Assembly (NCBI RefSeq): GCF_002865645.1 | Contig: NW_020194626.1 | Coordinates: 1,347,846-1,411,845 of the forward strand | Length of the DNA: 64,000 bases | Direction of reading: 5' to 3' | From: Hyaloscypha bicolor E | Lineage: Eukaryota > Ascomycota > Leotiomycetes > Helotiales > Hyaloscyphaceae | Shown: positions 33,017 through 45,016 of the stretch, piece by piece | Layout: each line of letters starts with the position of its first letter | Numbering within the stretch: the stretch's first letter is position 1 | Program-made: the position numbers and the translations under genes | The notes under the pieces: generated by a model | What the model was told of the DNA's origin: nothing | Database searches by the model: none | The model's input: the letters and a program-made list of their open reading frames with translations, nothing else

Positions 33017-33524
33017 ACTTTAATATATAATAGCAAAATAATATATAAATAATTAAGATAAATAAGCTATAGAATAATATTTATAAATATAATTAATTTC
33101 AAGAATTAATTTTAATAAAAAACTAATTAATATTTTTTTCTAAAACTAGAAGTATTTTTTTATATATTTTCTAGTATTTAGCTAAATATATAAAGCCTTT
33201 TATTTAATTAGGAAATATAATTTTAATTATTTATATAATTCTAATTATAAGCTTTATCTAAAATAAAAAACTATATTTATAATATTTATAATAGCGGAAT
33301 TAAGGCAATAATATAAAGGCTTAAAGATCTAGGAAAATCCCATATATTAAGAATACTAAGCTAGAGAGAAAAAGGAGAGAGAGAGAAGGAAAGAGAATAA
33401 AAGAAGAGAAATACTAGCTAGCTAGATAAAACTAGTTATATAATAGCTATTCTTATATGGCCCTTAGCTAGTATTATTATAATATCTAATATTTATTTAT
33501 ATATTATTATATATATTTATTATA
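33017..33524 (-). repeat. Left (3') LTR of gypsy X, containing a 200-bp insertion
   Basis: It is homologous to the LTRs at 44709, 58006 and 59975 (shared TATATAAATAATTAAGATAA, AAGAATTAATT.TAATAAAAAA, GTATTTAGCTAAATATATAAAG). It ends TTTATTATA at 33524, the RIP form of ...TTACA. The first 7 bases differ from the others, so the outer end is uncertain. Without the insertion at 33286-33485 it would be about 308 bp. Confidence 0.8.
33286..33477. mobile_element. 192-bp hAT-like non-autonomous insertion in the gypsy X LTR
   Basis: The three other LTRs of this family lack this block. It is flanked by an exact 8-bp duplication, TATAATAT (33278-33285 and 33478-33485). The left end reads TAATAGCGGAATTAAGGC; the right end reversed reads TAATACTAGCTAAGGGCC. 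Both are compatible with imperfect hAT-type terminal repeats after RIP of CAG to TAA. The interior has a purine run (about 33363-33410) and an 11-bp inverted repeat AATACTAGCTA / TAGCTAGTATT. The 8-bp duplication supports hAT-like rather than mariner or LTR insertion. Confidence 0.55.
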
Positions 33525-35425
33525 TTAATTTCCTCTTTAGGCCCTTATTTCTAAAAGGCCTAAGAAAACTATAAATAGCCTTATAAATAATTCTTTAAAA
33601 CTTTTCTAGCTATTAGCTTTTTCTAAAAACTTCTTATAATTATAAAATAATTATATTAGATAATAGAATTAAGAATATAATTTACTAATTCTATTTAATT
33701 AATTTATAAATTACTTTTAGTAATTCCCTCTTATAAAAATAATATAAAAATAATATATATTATTAAATATAAATTTTTTCTAGTTTTCTAGATAATTAGT
33801 TTATAAATTCTAATTTAGTTTTTATTTATAAATAAATTATTATTTTATAGACCTAAAAGCTTAAAAAAATTTATTTAATCTTTTAATTTATTTATAAATT
33901 TCTTTTTTGGAATTTTCTAGATATTTCTAATATAAAACCAGTTTTAAATTTATAATTATTATTCGAGAAAAAAATATTATAAAAAAGCCTTTCTTTTTTT
34001 ATTAACTAATTTTCTTTTCCTTTAATTATAATATTATATTTAGCTTTTTCTTATTTCTTGCCTTTTTTTTTCAAGCTTTTTTTAAATCTTTTTTAAACTT
34101 CTTTAAACTTCTTTTAAGCTTTCTTTAAACTTTTTTCTAATTTTATTTTTTATTTATTTATTTATTAAAATAAATTCTTTCTTTAATATTTATTAGTTTA
34201 TTATTATCTATTTAGCTAATACTTTTATAGCCTTAATTTACTTTTATTATTTTTATTATTTTAAGAATATTACTAAATTTCCTAATCTTATTTATATTAA
34301 AAGTAATAATTATTTAATATATAATTACTATTATTCTAAAAATAAGAAATATAATTTTATAAGTTATAAATCTCTTCTTTTATTTCCTATTTTAATATTA
34401 TTTAAAGTTTTTTAAATATATATAATATAATTAAATTATTTTATCTAATTTTTATTTAAAAAAGAAAAGGCTATTACTACTTTTCTTTTATATTAAACTA
34501 TATATATTTCTTATATTAAAGCTATTATTTAAGGCTAATAAATTCTTCTAATAATTCAAGAAATAAATTAAATAATTCTTATTAGTTTAATATAAATATA
34601 AAGTACTTTTAAAAATATAATTAATATTTTTTAGTATTAAATAAGCTTATTTTTTCTTTATTTTTTACTAATAGCTAATAGCTTTTTAGGCTAATTTATT
34701 ATTTATTTCTCGAGAAAATCCTAATAAAAATCCTAATAAAAATAATAGAAAATAGTTATAAGAATAAAATATTTATAAGATATAGAAATTAGAGTTTTTA
34801 AAGTTTTTAATAATTTTTATATAATTTTTCCAAAAATAAATATATAGTTTTTTAATAGTTTCCTAATAAAAGCATTTATTTTTTATATTTTTATTTAGCT
34901 AATAATATTATAATATTATTCTTTTTTAAATATTTTTATAATTCTTAAGCTATATTTTCTAGATTATTTAATAATTTCTATATATTATTTATTAGTAAAT
35001 AGCTTTTTTAATAAATAAAATACTTTTTTTATAAGCTATAATAAATTCTATCTCGAATTTCTTTTTAATTTTAATTTTAACTAATTCTAGTTCTATTATA
35101 ATACTAGCTTATAAGTATTATAATTTTAAGAAAGAAATATAAAAAATATTATAGATTTAATATAATAATAATAATTTCAAGTAATATATTTATTTATATA
35201 TTTCTATAACTTTTAGAACTTTAAAAGAACTAAAATATTTATTTATTAGCTTTATATTAGATTATAGCTATTAAATATTCTTTATATAAAATATAACTTT
35301 ATTATATATTTTAAATTTCTTATTAATATATTTTTTATTATAATACTTTTTCTATATATTTATTATTTCTATATATTTATTATTTTTATATATTTATTAT
35401 TTCTATATATTTATTATTTCTTATT
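33525..35425 (-). pseudogene. Gypsy X pol, C-terminal part (integrase end and tail)
   Basis: This stretch is homologous to 45017-47145 of gypsy 2. The minus-strand frame resembles the region after the integrase core of fungal gypsy elements, reaching the 3' LTR. It is heavily mutated with many TAA/TAG codons. A purine-rich stretch on the minus strand next to the LTR (CTAAAGAGGAAATTAA) is the likely polypurine tract. The left piece of integrase is separated from the rest by copia 1. Confidence 0.7.
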
Positions 35426-35430
35426 ATTAC
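35426..35430. repeat. 5-bp target duplication ATTAC, left of copia 1
   Basis: ATTAC abuts the 5' LTR and recurs at 41781-41785 directly after the 3' LTR. Gypsy 2 carries the uninterrupted homologous site ...TCTTATTATTACTTCTC at about 53563-53577, confirming the empty-site sequence. Confidence 0.9.
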
Positions 35431-35680
35431 TATTAATATAGCTATTTCTTTAGGAATTATATATATAGTTACGAGATACGAGATATAATTATATAATCTC
35501 GTATTTTATAAATAACTTAACTAGTAAACTAGATCTTATTAGGCTTAGTAAATTTAGGAATTATATATTAATACTATAATACTATATTTCCTATTTCTAA
35601 ATAATAATAACTTTACTAATCTTATATAAATAATATTTTATAATTATATAATAATATTATATATTACTAGTAAACTAATA
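35431..35680 (+). repeat. 5' LTR of copia 1
   Basis: 250 bp, starting TATTAATATAGCTATTTC and ending TTACTAGTAAACTAATA. It lacks about 35 bp of ATACGAGATA-type tandem sequence present in the 3' LTR (41540-41590), so the two LTRs differ mainly by copy number of that short repeat. Confidence 0.88.
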
Positions 35681-38600
35681 CTAATTAGTTTATATATATA
35701 AATTAGAGAATAGAATCTTTTAAACTAAAGAAATATCCGGTAACTTATAGTAAAATTAAACTAGTTTATATTAAAGAAAGAAATTATTTATTAATTCTAT
35801 AAAAAAGCATCCGGTAGCCTAAATAAGAAAATAATTAATTCTTACTAAAAACTAAAAACTATTTTATTAAAGAAAGAAATTACTTATTAACTTTATAAAA
35901 AAGTATCTAGTAATCTAAAAGAAAAAAACTCTAGTTCTTACTAATTAATAATTATTTAATTATTTAATTATTTAATTAATTATTTATCTATTTATTTAAT
36001 TATTTATTATCTTTTAAAACTAATATCTTTTAGTTCTAAAACTATTTTCTTAGAAATTATCTTTTTTATTTATATAATACTCGTATTTATAAAATTCTCT
36101 CTCTGAAATATATATTATATATATATTCTTAAAGCTTTTTAAAGCTTTAGATTCTCTCGGAATTATAATATTTCACTTCCTAAATTTCTTATTATAAATA
36201 AAATATTTACTTTAATATCCTTAATATTTCTAGATATTTAAATATCTAATATCTGAACTAGATATCTAAATCAGGTATATAAACTAGATATCTAATATCT
36301 AAATCAGGTATCCAAATCAGATATCTAATATCTCTATTAAATATCTGGATATCTGGATATCTTTATTACTAAACTCTTTTTATAAACTTGTTATAAACTA
36401 CCTTATCTTTAAACCTCTTTTATTATAAATCATATATATATTAAAAAGGGCTTGGCCTTAAAGATTTAATATAATAGAATTATAAGATAAATATATATAA
36501 ATAAAAAAATAGAAAAATAGTATTAATTTTATTATTTATAGTAATAAAGAAGTCCTAAACTATCTTAATACTAGACTATTCTAGTATAAGATAAAGAAGT
36601 CGACTAATAATAATCTCTGGGAATTATTTAAGAATAATTTTAGTAATTTTAATTTTAAAATACTTAATTAATTAGATTAATATATATTATATTAATTACG
36701 AGCTATTTTATAATATAATAGTATTTATATTAAATAAAATAATAAGAAATTTATTATTATATAATTCTTAACTAATACTATTTAGAAAAAAGAATAATAT
36801 ATCTGAATTATAGCTAATATTATTATTACTAGACTAGATCTTAATACGAGTTCTATTATTTTATTATATATATTTTTTAATAATAGTATTATAAGAAATT
36901 AATATACTAAACTAATTATTATTTATATTTCTTTATTACTTATAATTACTCTTACTAGTACTAGATTATAAAGAACTAATAATAATAGATTTCTACTATT
37001 TCTACTATCTTTAAATAGCCTTTTAACTAGCTTTCTTATTATAAAGCTAATTAGAAAAGTAATAAAAATATATACTAAAATATAGAAATATAATAGAACT
37101 AATAATAGTTTTAACTAAAAACTTACTATTTTCTTTAATATTTACTAATATATAAAGCTTTTATAAAAAGTATTAATAAGAGCTTTCCTTATTATATTAA
37201 AGAAACTAGTATAAGATTACTTTTATAATAATTAGCTCTTTTAATATTTATATAAAGAAGCCTATATAAATATTTATAGCTTTTTTAAAAGCTCTAGTTT
37301 CTAATATTAAAACTTGAATAAGTGAAATACTATTATAATAGTAATTATAATAGCTTAATACCCTAAAAATATAATATTTAAGCTCGTCTAATTACTAATT
37401 AATAATTTATATAAATTATAATATAAATTAATACCTGTTTTATAAAATACCGAATTCCTATATAATAAAATTATTACTTTTTATTAAAATATACTAGTAT
37501 ACTAATATATAATCTCGGATTCTTTTTCTAATTTCGGCTAATTTATTAATAAGCTCTAATTATTTATTATTATTTATAAGAAGAAATAATAGATTAATAA
37601 TACTATTTTTAAAATTCTTTAAGCTATTATCTGCCCGGAAATTATTAATACGAATCTAGTTATAATTTCGAAACCCGTAATAACTATATTAAGTTCTATA
37701 ATTATAATAATTATATTCCGAAATCATATTTTATATATAAGAAACCCGAATATTACTTATAAAAGTATATATTAGAGAAATAAAAGACTAAGAAAACTTA
37801 ATTTAAAAATAGAAATATCTACTAATTTAGATCCTAAAACTCCTATAACTTTAATAAATACTTTAGTAATATTTATATATAATATATTACTAAAATTAAA
37901 AAAGAAGAAAATAATAAGAATAGTAAAAACAAACTAGAGAATAATACTTTTAAAGCTTTACTAATAGAAATAAATAATAAAAAGAAATATTATTTAAATT
38001 CTTATTTTATTTTTATTAAGAGTTTTCTAGCTACTTCTATTACTTTTATTTCTACTATTTCTATAACTAATACTTTTATAAATAACCTTATTTCTCTTTT
38101 TCTTATATATTAGATAATAGGCAAAAATTATATTTTAAAATCTATTAAATAAATAGAAAATATCTGGATATTTATAATTAATAATATATTAAAATATAAT
38201 ATTTATTACTTTTATAGAATTATAATTAATATTAAAGCTTCTAGATTCTTAATTACTAGTTCTAACTAATTCTAAGCTTTATAGCAGACTAATAATAGTA
38301 TTAAACTTAATAAAACTACTAAAGATTAAGTTAATATCTAGTTTAATATCGGATTTATATTTTCTATTAAATCTATAATAATAAAAATACTAATTAGGTA
38401 AATATAATTCTATATTATATTTATAAAAACTCTATTTCTATTTAGCTTAGCTAATATAAATAAGCTAGAGGTTTATTTTAATAATCTTACTAATTATTTT
38501 ATTACTTTTACTAGATATTTTATATCTATAATATAATATTTTAAATATTCTTTCCTATTCTAGAATATTATATTATAAAGCTTTATTTCCGAATTCTTTA

Positions 38601-41495
38601 TTTATAATTCCTGCTTTTTTATAAAAGTCGAATTATAATATTTATATTACTATTTTAGTTATTTATTTATTAATAAACTTTAAAATATACTAGAATAAAC
38701 AGGCTATAATATTAATATAAAAGCCTTTAAATATTTTATAAAATACTATAAGTAATACTAGAAATTCGAATAATTATTAAAATAATTCAAGTTTAACCTA
38801 AAAAATAATATTAGCTTTAATTATTTTATTATTATTAATATTTTCTATATTTTTAATAAAGGCACTCGATATTAAGCTAGCTAATAGCTTTAAAATATTA
38901 GTATATTATATATTTGAAATATCCTAAAATAGTATTAAATTAATATTTATTTAGATTCTCTTAATTAAATTATAGTAAATACTAGAAAGTAGTTTACTAA
39001 TAAGAAATTTACTTAATTTATAAATATTATAAGAACTAAGGTCAAAATTATTCTTATAAAAGCTTATAATTCCGTTAGAATTATAGAATACTATTATAGT
39101 CTAATTTAATATATTTACCTTATTATTATAGCTAGAATTAATAGAATTAATAAAGATATTATATTTCAAATAGCTTTTAAGGCTATTAATAATTCTATTA
39201 GACCCGATAATATTATTCTAATTCTTTTAGTTTATAATACTTTACTTTAAATAACCGAATATAATATCTTATTACTAATTATATTATAGTAATTAGTAGT
39301 ATTTAAGAAAGTAATAGTAGAAATTCAGAAGTTTTAGGCTAAATACCAAATTATAAATATTTTAAATACCTGAAATAGTTCTAATATTATTAATATTTAT
39401 AAACTTCTTTTAAATTCGAATATTTTCATATAATATAAAAGAAATACTAGTTAATCTAGTAATTAGAATAGGCTATATAAGCTAGTAGCTATTAATAAAG
39501 AAAATTATATATTAGCTTTATTATATAGTAATACTATCTTTTATTTAATTTCTATAAAGCTTTTTTATATAAGAGATATTAAGATTATTATTAATAATTC
39601 CGAATCTAAAACTATTCTCGAATTTTATAATAAGATTAAAAATAATATAAATATAATTTCTTTTACTATTTCTATTATTTTACTAAAATATAATAAAGAA
39701 TATTCTTATAAGAACCCGAATATTATAATATTTCTATAGGATAATAACTTATATAAGAACTCCTATTAAGTTAAAGTTATAGGCTTTCTAAAAAAAAAAT
39801 ATTTAAAGTTATTTCTAGATTTTAGATATTAAAGGAAATATATATTTTTAACTTCTGGTTTATTAATAAAATTAAGAATAAGAATATAGAAAGAGAGTTT
39901 AAGAAATTAAAACTAGTTATTTAAGCTTATAATAAGAATAAGAAATATATAATATTAATATAATTACTTATTATTTAATATATTAGCTAAAGAATTATTC
40001 TTAATATTATTATAATAATAATAAATATTATAGAATTATATTTATATAATATCTTATAAACTTATATCTAATTAATAACCTTATTTAATTATAATTTTTA
40101 TATTAACTTATTTTATAAACTTACTAGAAAGCTAAATCTAAAGAATAATTCTATTCTAAAAGTTATAAAACTACTATATAATATACTAGAAGCTAGGAAT
40201 TACTAGTTTAAAACTTATTATTTCTATTATATTAATAAGCTTTCTATAAAATAGTTAACTTATAGCTCTTATTTCTTTTATAATAAGTAATTCTTCGGAA
40301 TTATTAGTATTTAAACTAATAATATTCTATTTATTAGAACTAATAATTTTATAAAAACAAAGTAATTAAAGCTCTAAAAAGCTAAGTTCTTAGCTAAGAA
40401 ATATAAATGCCTTATTTCTAACTATAATCTCAAGTTTAATAAAAGTATTATTTATATAAATACTACTAAAATTACCTTACTTTTATATAAGAATACTAAT
40501 ATAAAAACCTCTAAACTATTTCTATAAAAAATGTTATTACTATAAGTAATAAAAGTACTATTTATTAAGATCTCTTTATTAAGAACTAATATATTACCTA
40601 ATATAATAAAGAAATATATATTATATTAGTTTATTAACTAGAAGCTTTATATAACTTATTAATTACTACTTAAGCTATTAAACCTTTAGAAACTAATATA
40701 AAGGCACTTAATAAGTGTATTTAATAGCAAATTGAGAATATTACTAGAGAACTAAGATTTATAAAGCTAGTAAAGAAGTTCTTATATTGAATTATTTTTA
40801 CGGATACTTTATTTATAAATAATAGAGATTTCTTTTTCTAAATTAGATATATTCTAGTTCTAGTAAATAGAACTAGATATACTAATATTATCTACTAGTT
40901 CTCTATTAAATATAAGAGAATTACTAAAAGTATTCTAATTTCAGAACTTTATAATATAGCTTATAGCTTTAATATAAGTACTTTAGTTAAATCTATAATT
41001 AATAAAGTACTAGAAATAAAACTATTACTAATAGTTTATATGGATTTAAAGTCGTTATATAAATGCCTTATTAAATTGAGAATTACTTAAGAAAAGTATT
41101 TAATAATTAATATAATATATCTTTACTAGATATATAAATAATAAGAGATTATAAAAGTTAAATAAATTAAAGAAAAATTGAATCCTACTAATTTTATAAT
41201 AAAATTAAAGCTAATAAATACCCTTAAATACCTAATTAATATAAATACTATATAATTAGATATAGAAAAATAAGTTAAATATAAATAGAATAGGAAATAA
41301 ATATATAAAATAGAAAAATATTATAAGAAAGAAAGTTATATATAAAAGACTATAGCTTTTAATATATAACTAAAACCTTAGAAGTAATATAAATATATAA
41401 AGTATTTGAGAAATCTAGTATTAGGCCGGATTAGGGAATTTATATATAATTAAAAGAAAGTATTATTTTTCGCGCTTTTTTTAGAGAGTTTCTAG
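35681..41495 (+). pseudogene. Copia 1 gag-pol polyprotein, RIP-damaged
   Basis: The gag zinc knuckle survives as CNNC-like positions turned to Tyr at about 37675-37720. The integrase core is at about 38860-39290 (FNKGTRY, KVKIILIKAYNSVRIIEYY, NTLLQITEYN). RT spans about 39840-40700, with the catalytic TDD changed to TNN at 40315-40323 (ISI*TNNILFI). RNase H (about 40795-41200) reads FTDTLFINNRDF, then SELYNIAYSFNIST and MDLKSLYKCLIKL. This order and the RNase H motif are diagnostic of Ty1/copia. TAA/TAG codons are frequent. The element cannot retrotranspose on its own. Confidence 0.88.
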
Positions 41496-41780
41496 TATTA
41501 ATATAGCTATTTCTTTAAAAGTTATATATATAATTACGAGATACGAGATATAAAATATAAGTAATAAAATATAAAATATAAGATATAATTATATAATCTC
41601 GTATCTTATAAATAACTTAACTAGTAAACTAGACTTTATTAGGCTTAGTAAATTTAAGAATTATATATTAATACTATAATATTATACTTTCTATTTCTAA
41701 ATAATAATAACTTTATTAATCTTATATAAATAGTATTTTATAACTATATAATAATATTATATATTACTAGTAAATTAATA
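41496..41780 (+). repeat. 3' LTR of copia 1
   Basis: 285 bp, TATTAATATAGC to AAATTAATA, preceded by the purine-rich TTAGAGAG. Confidence 0.88.
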
Positions 41781-41785
41781 ATTAC
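41781..41785. repeat. 5-bp target duplication ATTAC, right of copia 1
   Basis: Identical to 35426-35430. Confidence 0.9.
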
Positions 41786-44703
41786 TTTTCTAATATTTCT
41801 TGTTTTATTTAAATTCTTAATACTTTTTCTTATATTACTAGTATTTCTTTTTTCTTATATTATTTTTAATATATAGTTTAATACTAGAATAGAATTTATA
41901 TAATATATAAAATAAAGAAATTCTTATTATTAAATATATAAAATTATTATATATGAATTCTATAAAAATAAGTTTTATTATTTAGTTATTTTATTAGTAA
42001 TTAGTATAATACTTTAAGTATTATTCTAGAATTTAGTTTAAATTCTTTATTTATTTATTATTAAATCTTTAAATAGAAATATAAATTTAATTAGAACTTA
42101 TTTATAAAAATAAAATCTTTATTAGAAATTATATTTATAAATATATTAAAGTCTTTAATAATATAATATATAAATAGCTTTATTAATTTAAAAGCCGAGA
42201 TTTTTTAATAATTAAAATATATTATATTATTTTTATATATTTATTAATAATAATAAATATAAAATTATATATTTTATTATAAAACCTAAAAAGAAATAGC
42301 TTTATAATAAATTTTATAATAATTTCTTATTATAGCTTAAAAAAATAAACTAAATATATTATATAATAAATATTTCTTTATTTTAGTTTATTAATATATA
42401 AAGTAAGTTCTAATATAGTTTTTTATATTTTTTCTTATATTTTACTAGAAATACTTTTTTTTTTAAATTTTCTAGTATTTTATTAGTACTAAAATATTTA
42501 TTTATAGAATTCTTTTTTAAAAACTAATTTATTTAATATATAAATAGTATTCTAATATTTTAATAATCTAAATATATTAAATTCTTAAATTTTAATAGCT
42601 TTAGTAAAAATCTCTTTTAAAAACTATTTATATTATTAGTATTATAATAATAATTTAAATAATAATTTTCTATTTTTCTTATATATTATTTCAAATCTAA
42701 TTATTTATATAGCTAGAATTCGTAATATATATTATTTATAATTAGCTATATTAATAATAGATTTAAATAATAATATTTCTAGTATTATTTTATTACTAAA
42801 ATAAATTTCTTTTTCGGAATTCTTTAATATTTTACTAATTAAGAAATACTTATTTTCTTTTTTCTAGGCCTTATATTATAATATTATAGAAATAATATAA
42901 TATTTTATTATTATTATTTATAGAACTCTCTATTTTATATTTTATAGCTTATTATAAAATATAAATAATAAAATATCTTTATTTATATTTATTATAAAAT
43001 CTGGTTTTTTTAATAATCTATTAATAAAATTATTATATTTTAGTTAATATTTTAAAATAAAATTAAAGATAACTAGTTTCTTTCTTTATTAATTATTTGG
43101 TTTTCTTTTAATTATAAAGTATTTTAAATTATTATAATCTGTTTTAATAATAATAATATATTAGATATATATTAAATAATATTATTAAATATAAAATATT
43201 AAAATAATAATTAAAAGTTTAGAATTATATATCTCGTATTTATTCTTAATTATAAATTTTTTTTTAAATAAAAAGTAATAGAATATTATCTGGCTTTCGT
43301 TTTTTTACTAAAGAATTAGAAAATTATATTTATAATTCTAAATTCTAAAATATTTGTTTTTATATAAATTTTTAAAATAAAAATAAAATAATAAAGAATT
43401 AATACTATTATAAATATAATTTATAGCTTTTTAAAAGCCTTATTTGCTTTATTTATCTAGCTAAAATAATATTATAGATTTCTATTAGTTTTTAATAAAT
43501 TAATAAATTAATAAATTATATTATTATTTTAAAGTATTTATAAATAAACTTTTAATAAAAGTTAGTAAAACCCAGAAATATTTAGATTTCTCGAATATTA
43601 TTTTTTAGAACTAGCTATTTTCTAATAGCTATAATCCGGCTGGCTAGCTTTTATTTTTATATTATTTAAACTAATTATAAATCTCAGAAACTTTATTTTC
43701 TTTATATTAAACTTATATTTTATTAAGTTTATAAAAAGCTAATATTATTATAATTACTCGAATATATATTAGACTATTATTATATATTATTCTAAGTTCT
43801 TTAAATAAATTAAAATATTATCTAAATAAATAATATAAATAATATTTATAAAATTTATTAATATATAATTAATATATATCTGAAATATTACTAGAATATT
43901 AGAAAGTTTAAAGAATATAATATAATATTTAAAATATTTATAATATATTTAGAATTTTATTTTTTATTTTTTATTTTTCCGGATTTATAATTAATAATAA
44001 ATATTTTTAAATTAAATTTTATATATATTTTTATTTTATTAATAAATAATAATATTTTATTAATAAATAATAATAATATTTTATTAATAAATAATAATAA
44101 TATTTTATTAATAAATAATAATAATATTTTATTAATAAATAATAATAATATTTTATTAATAAATAATAATAATATTTTATTAATAAATAATAATAATATT
44201 TTATTAATAAATAATAATAATATTTTATTTTTAATAATAATTCTATTTAGATTCTAATAATTAATATATAAATATAAATAGTTTTTTTTTAAAATAAATA
44301 TAATTAAAATATTAGCTAAACTAATAAAATAATAGAATTTTTTTTAAACTAGTATTAAAATATTTCTAAAAAAACTTTAAAATTTCTTTTTAATAAAATA
44401 TATATAAAACTATATAATAATTAGAATTCTAGTTCCAGATTTATATAATAATTAAATAGTATATTTATAGTTTTTATAAAAAATACTCGAAAAAGATTTT
44501 AATATTTCTTAAGAAATATAATTATTTTATTTATAATAATAATAGTAATTCTTTAGCTATTTATTACAAAATAGATAATTAATAGAAAAATATATATCTT
44601 ATATTTTATTATTTTAATAAATTTCCTAATATTTAAAACTTTAATTTTCTATAATTAAATTTAATATTTTTTTAAAAGAAATTAGAGAATTAATCTAGTA
44701 AAA
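41786..44703 (-). pseudogene. Gypsy X pol, N-terminal part (RT, RNase H, first part of integrase)
   Basis: Minus strand, homologous to 53541-56405 of gypsy 2. The RT active-site block reads YLDNILIY at 43805-43828 (one Asp lost). RNase H is near 43050-43450. The H2C2 part of integrase is near 42550-42720. A 24-bp minisatellite interrupts the RT N-terminal side at 44035-44230. The segment ends exactly where gypsy 2 inserted, at the protease/RT boundary. Confidence 0.82.
44032..44230. repeat. 24-bp minisatellite in gypsy X RT region
   Basis: About eight tandem units of TATTTTATTAATAAATAATAATAA, the first slightly shorter. The homologous site in gypsy 2 (about 55850-55895) has a single unit (TATCTTATTAATAAATAGTAA), so the array expanded in this copy after the two copies diverged. 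Confidence 0.92.
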
Positions 44704-44708
44704 TTATT
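44704..44708. repeat. 5-bp target duplication ATTAT, left of gypsy 2
   Basis: ATTAT is repeated at 58387-58391. Joining the flanks restores the continuous protease-RT sequence of gypsy X, as seen uninterrupted in gypsy 2 near 56405. Confidence 0.88.
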
Positions 44709-45016
44709 ATAAGATATATAATAATAAAGTAATATATAAGTAGTTAAGATAAGTAAGCTATAGAATAATACTTATAAATATAACTAATTTCAAGAATTAA
44801 TTCTAATAAAAAACCAATTAATACTTCTTTTTAAAGCTAGAAGCTTTTTCCTATATATTCTCTAGTATTTAGTTAAGCCTATAAAGTACTTTATTTAACT
44901 AGAAAATATAATCCTATATAATTCATATAATTCTAATTATAAGCTTTACCTAAAATAGGAAACTAGATTTATAATATCTAATATCTATTTATATACTATT
45001 ATATATACTTATTATA
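44709..45016 (-). repeat. Left (3') LTR of gypsy 2
   Basis: 308 bp, TATAAGATATATAATAATAA to TACTTATTATA, the RIP forms of TG...CA. The minus-strand purine stretch GAACCTAGAGAAAGAATTAA at 45017-45036 is the polypurine tract candidate. Confidence 0.88.

Larger units (their letters stand above)
35431..41780 (+). mobile_element. Copia 1 (Ty1/copia LTR retrotransposon), plus strand
   Basis: 6,350 bp between LTRs 35431-35680 and 41496-41780, flanked by ATTAC. LTR ends read TATTAATA...TAATA, the RIP forms of TG...CA. Integrase precedes RT and RNase H, the copia order. It is inserted into the integrase part of gypsy X in the opposite orientation. Confidence 0.92.

Noticed and set aside
44032..44230. 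CRISPR-like array
   Set aside because: Directly adjoining 24-bp units without spacers, in a fungal retrotransposon; a minisatellite.
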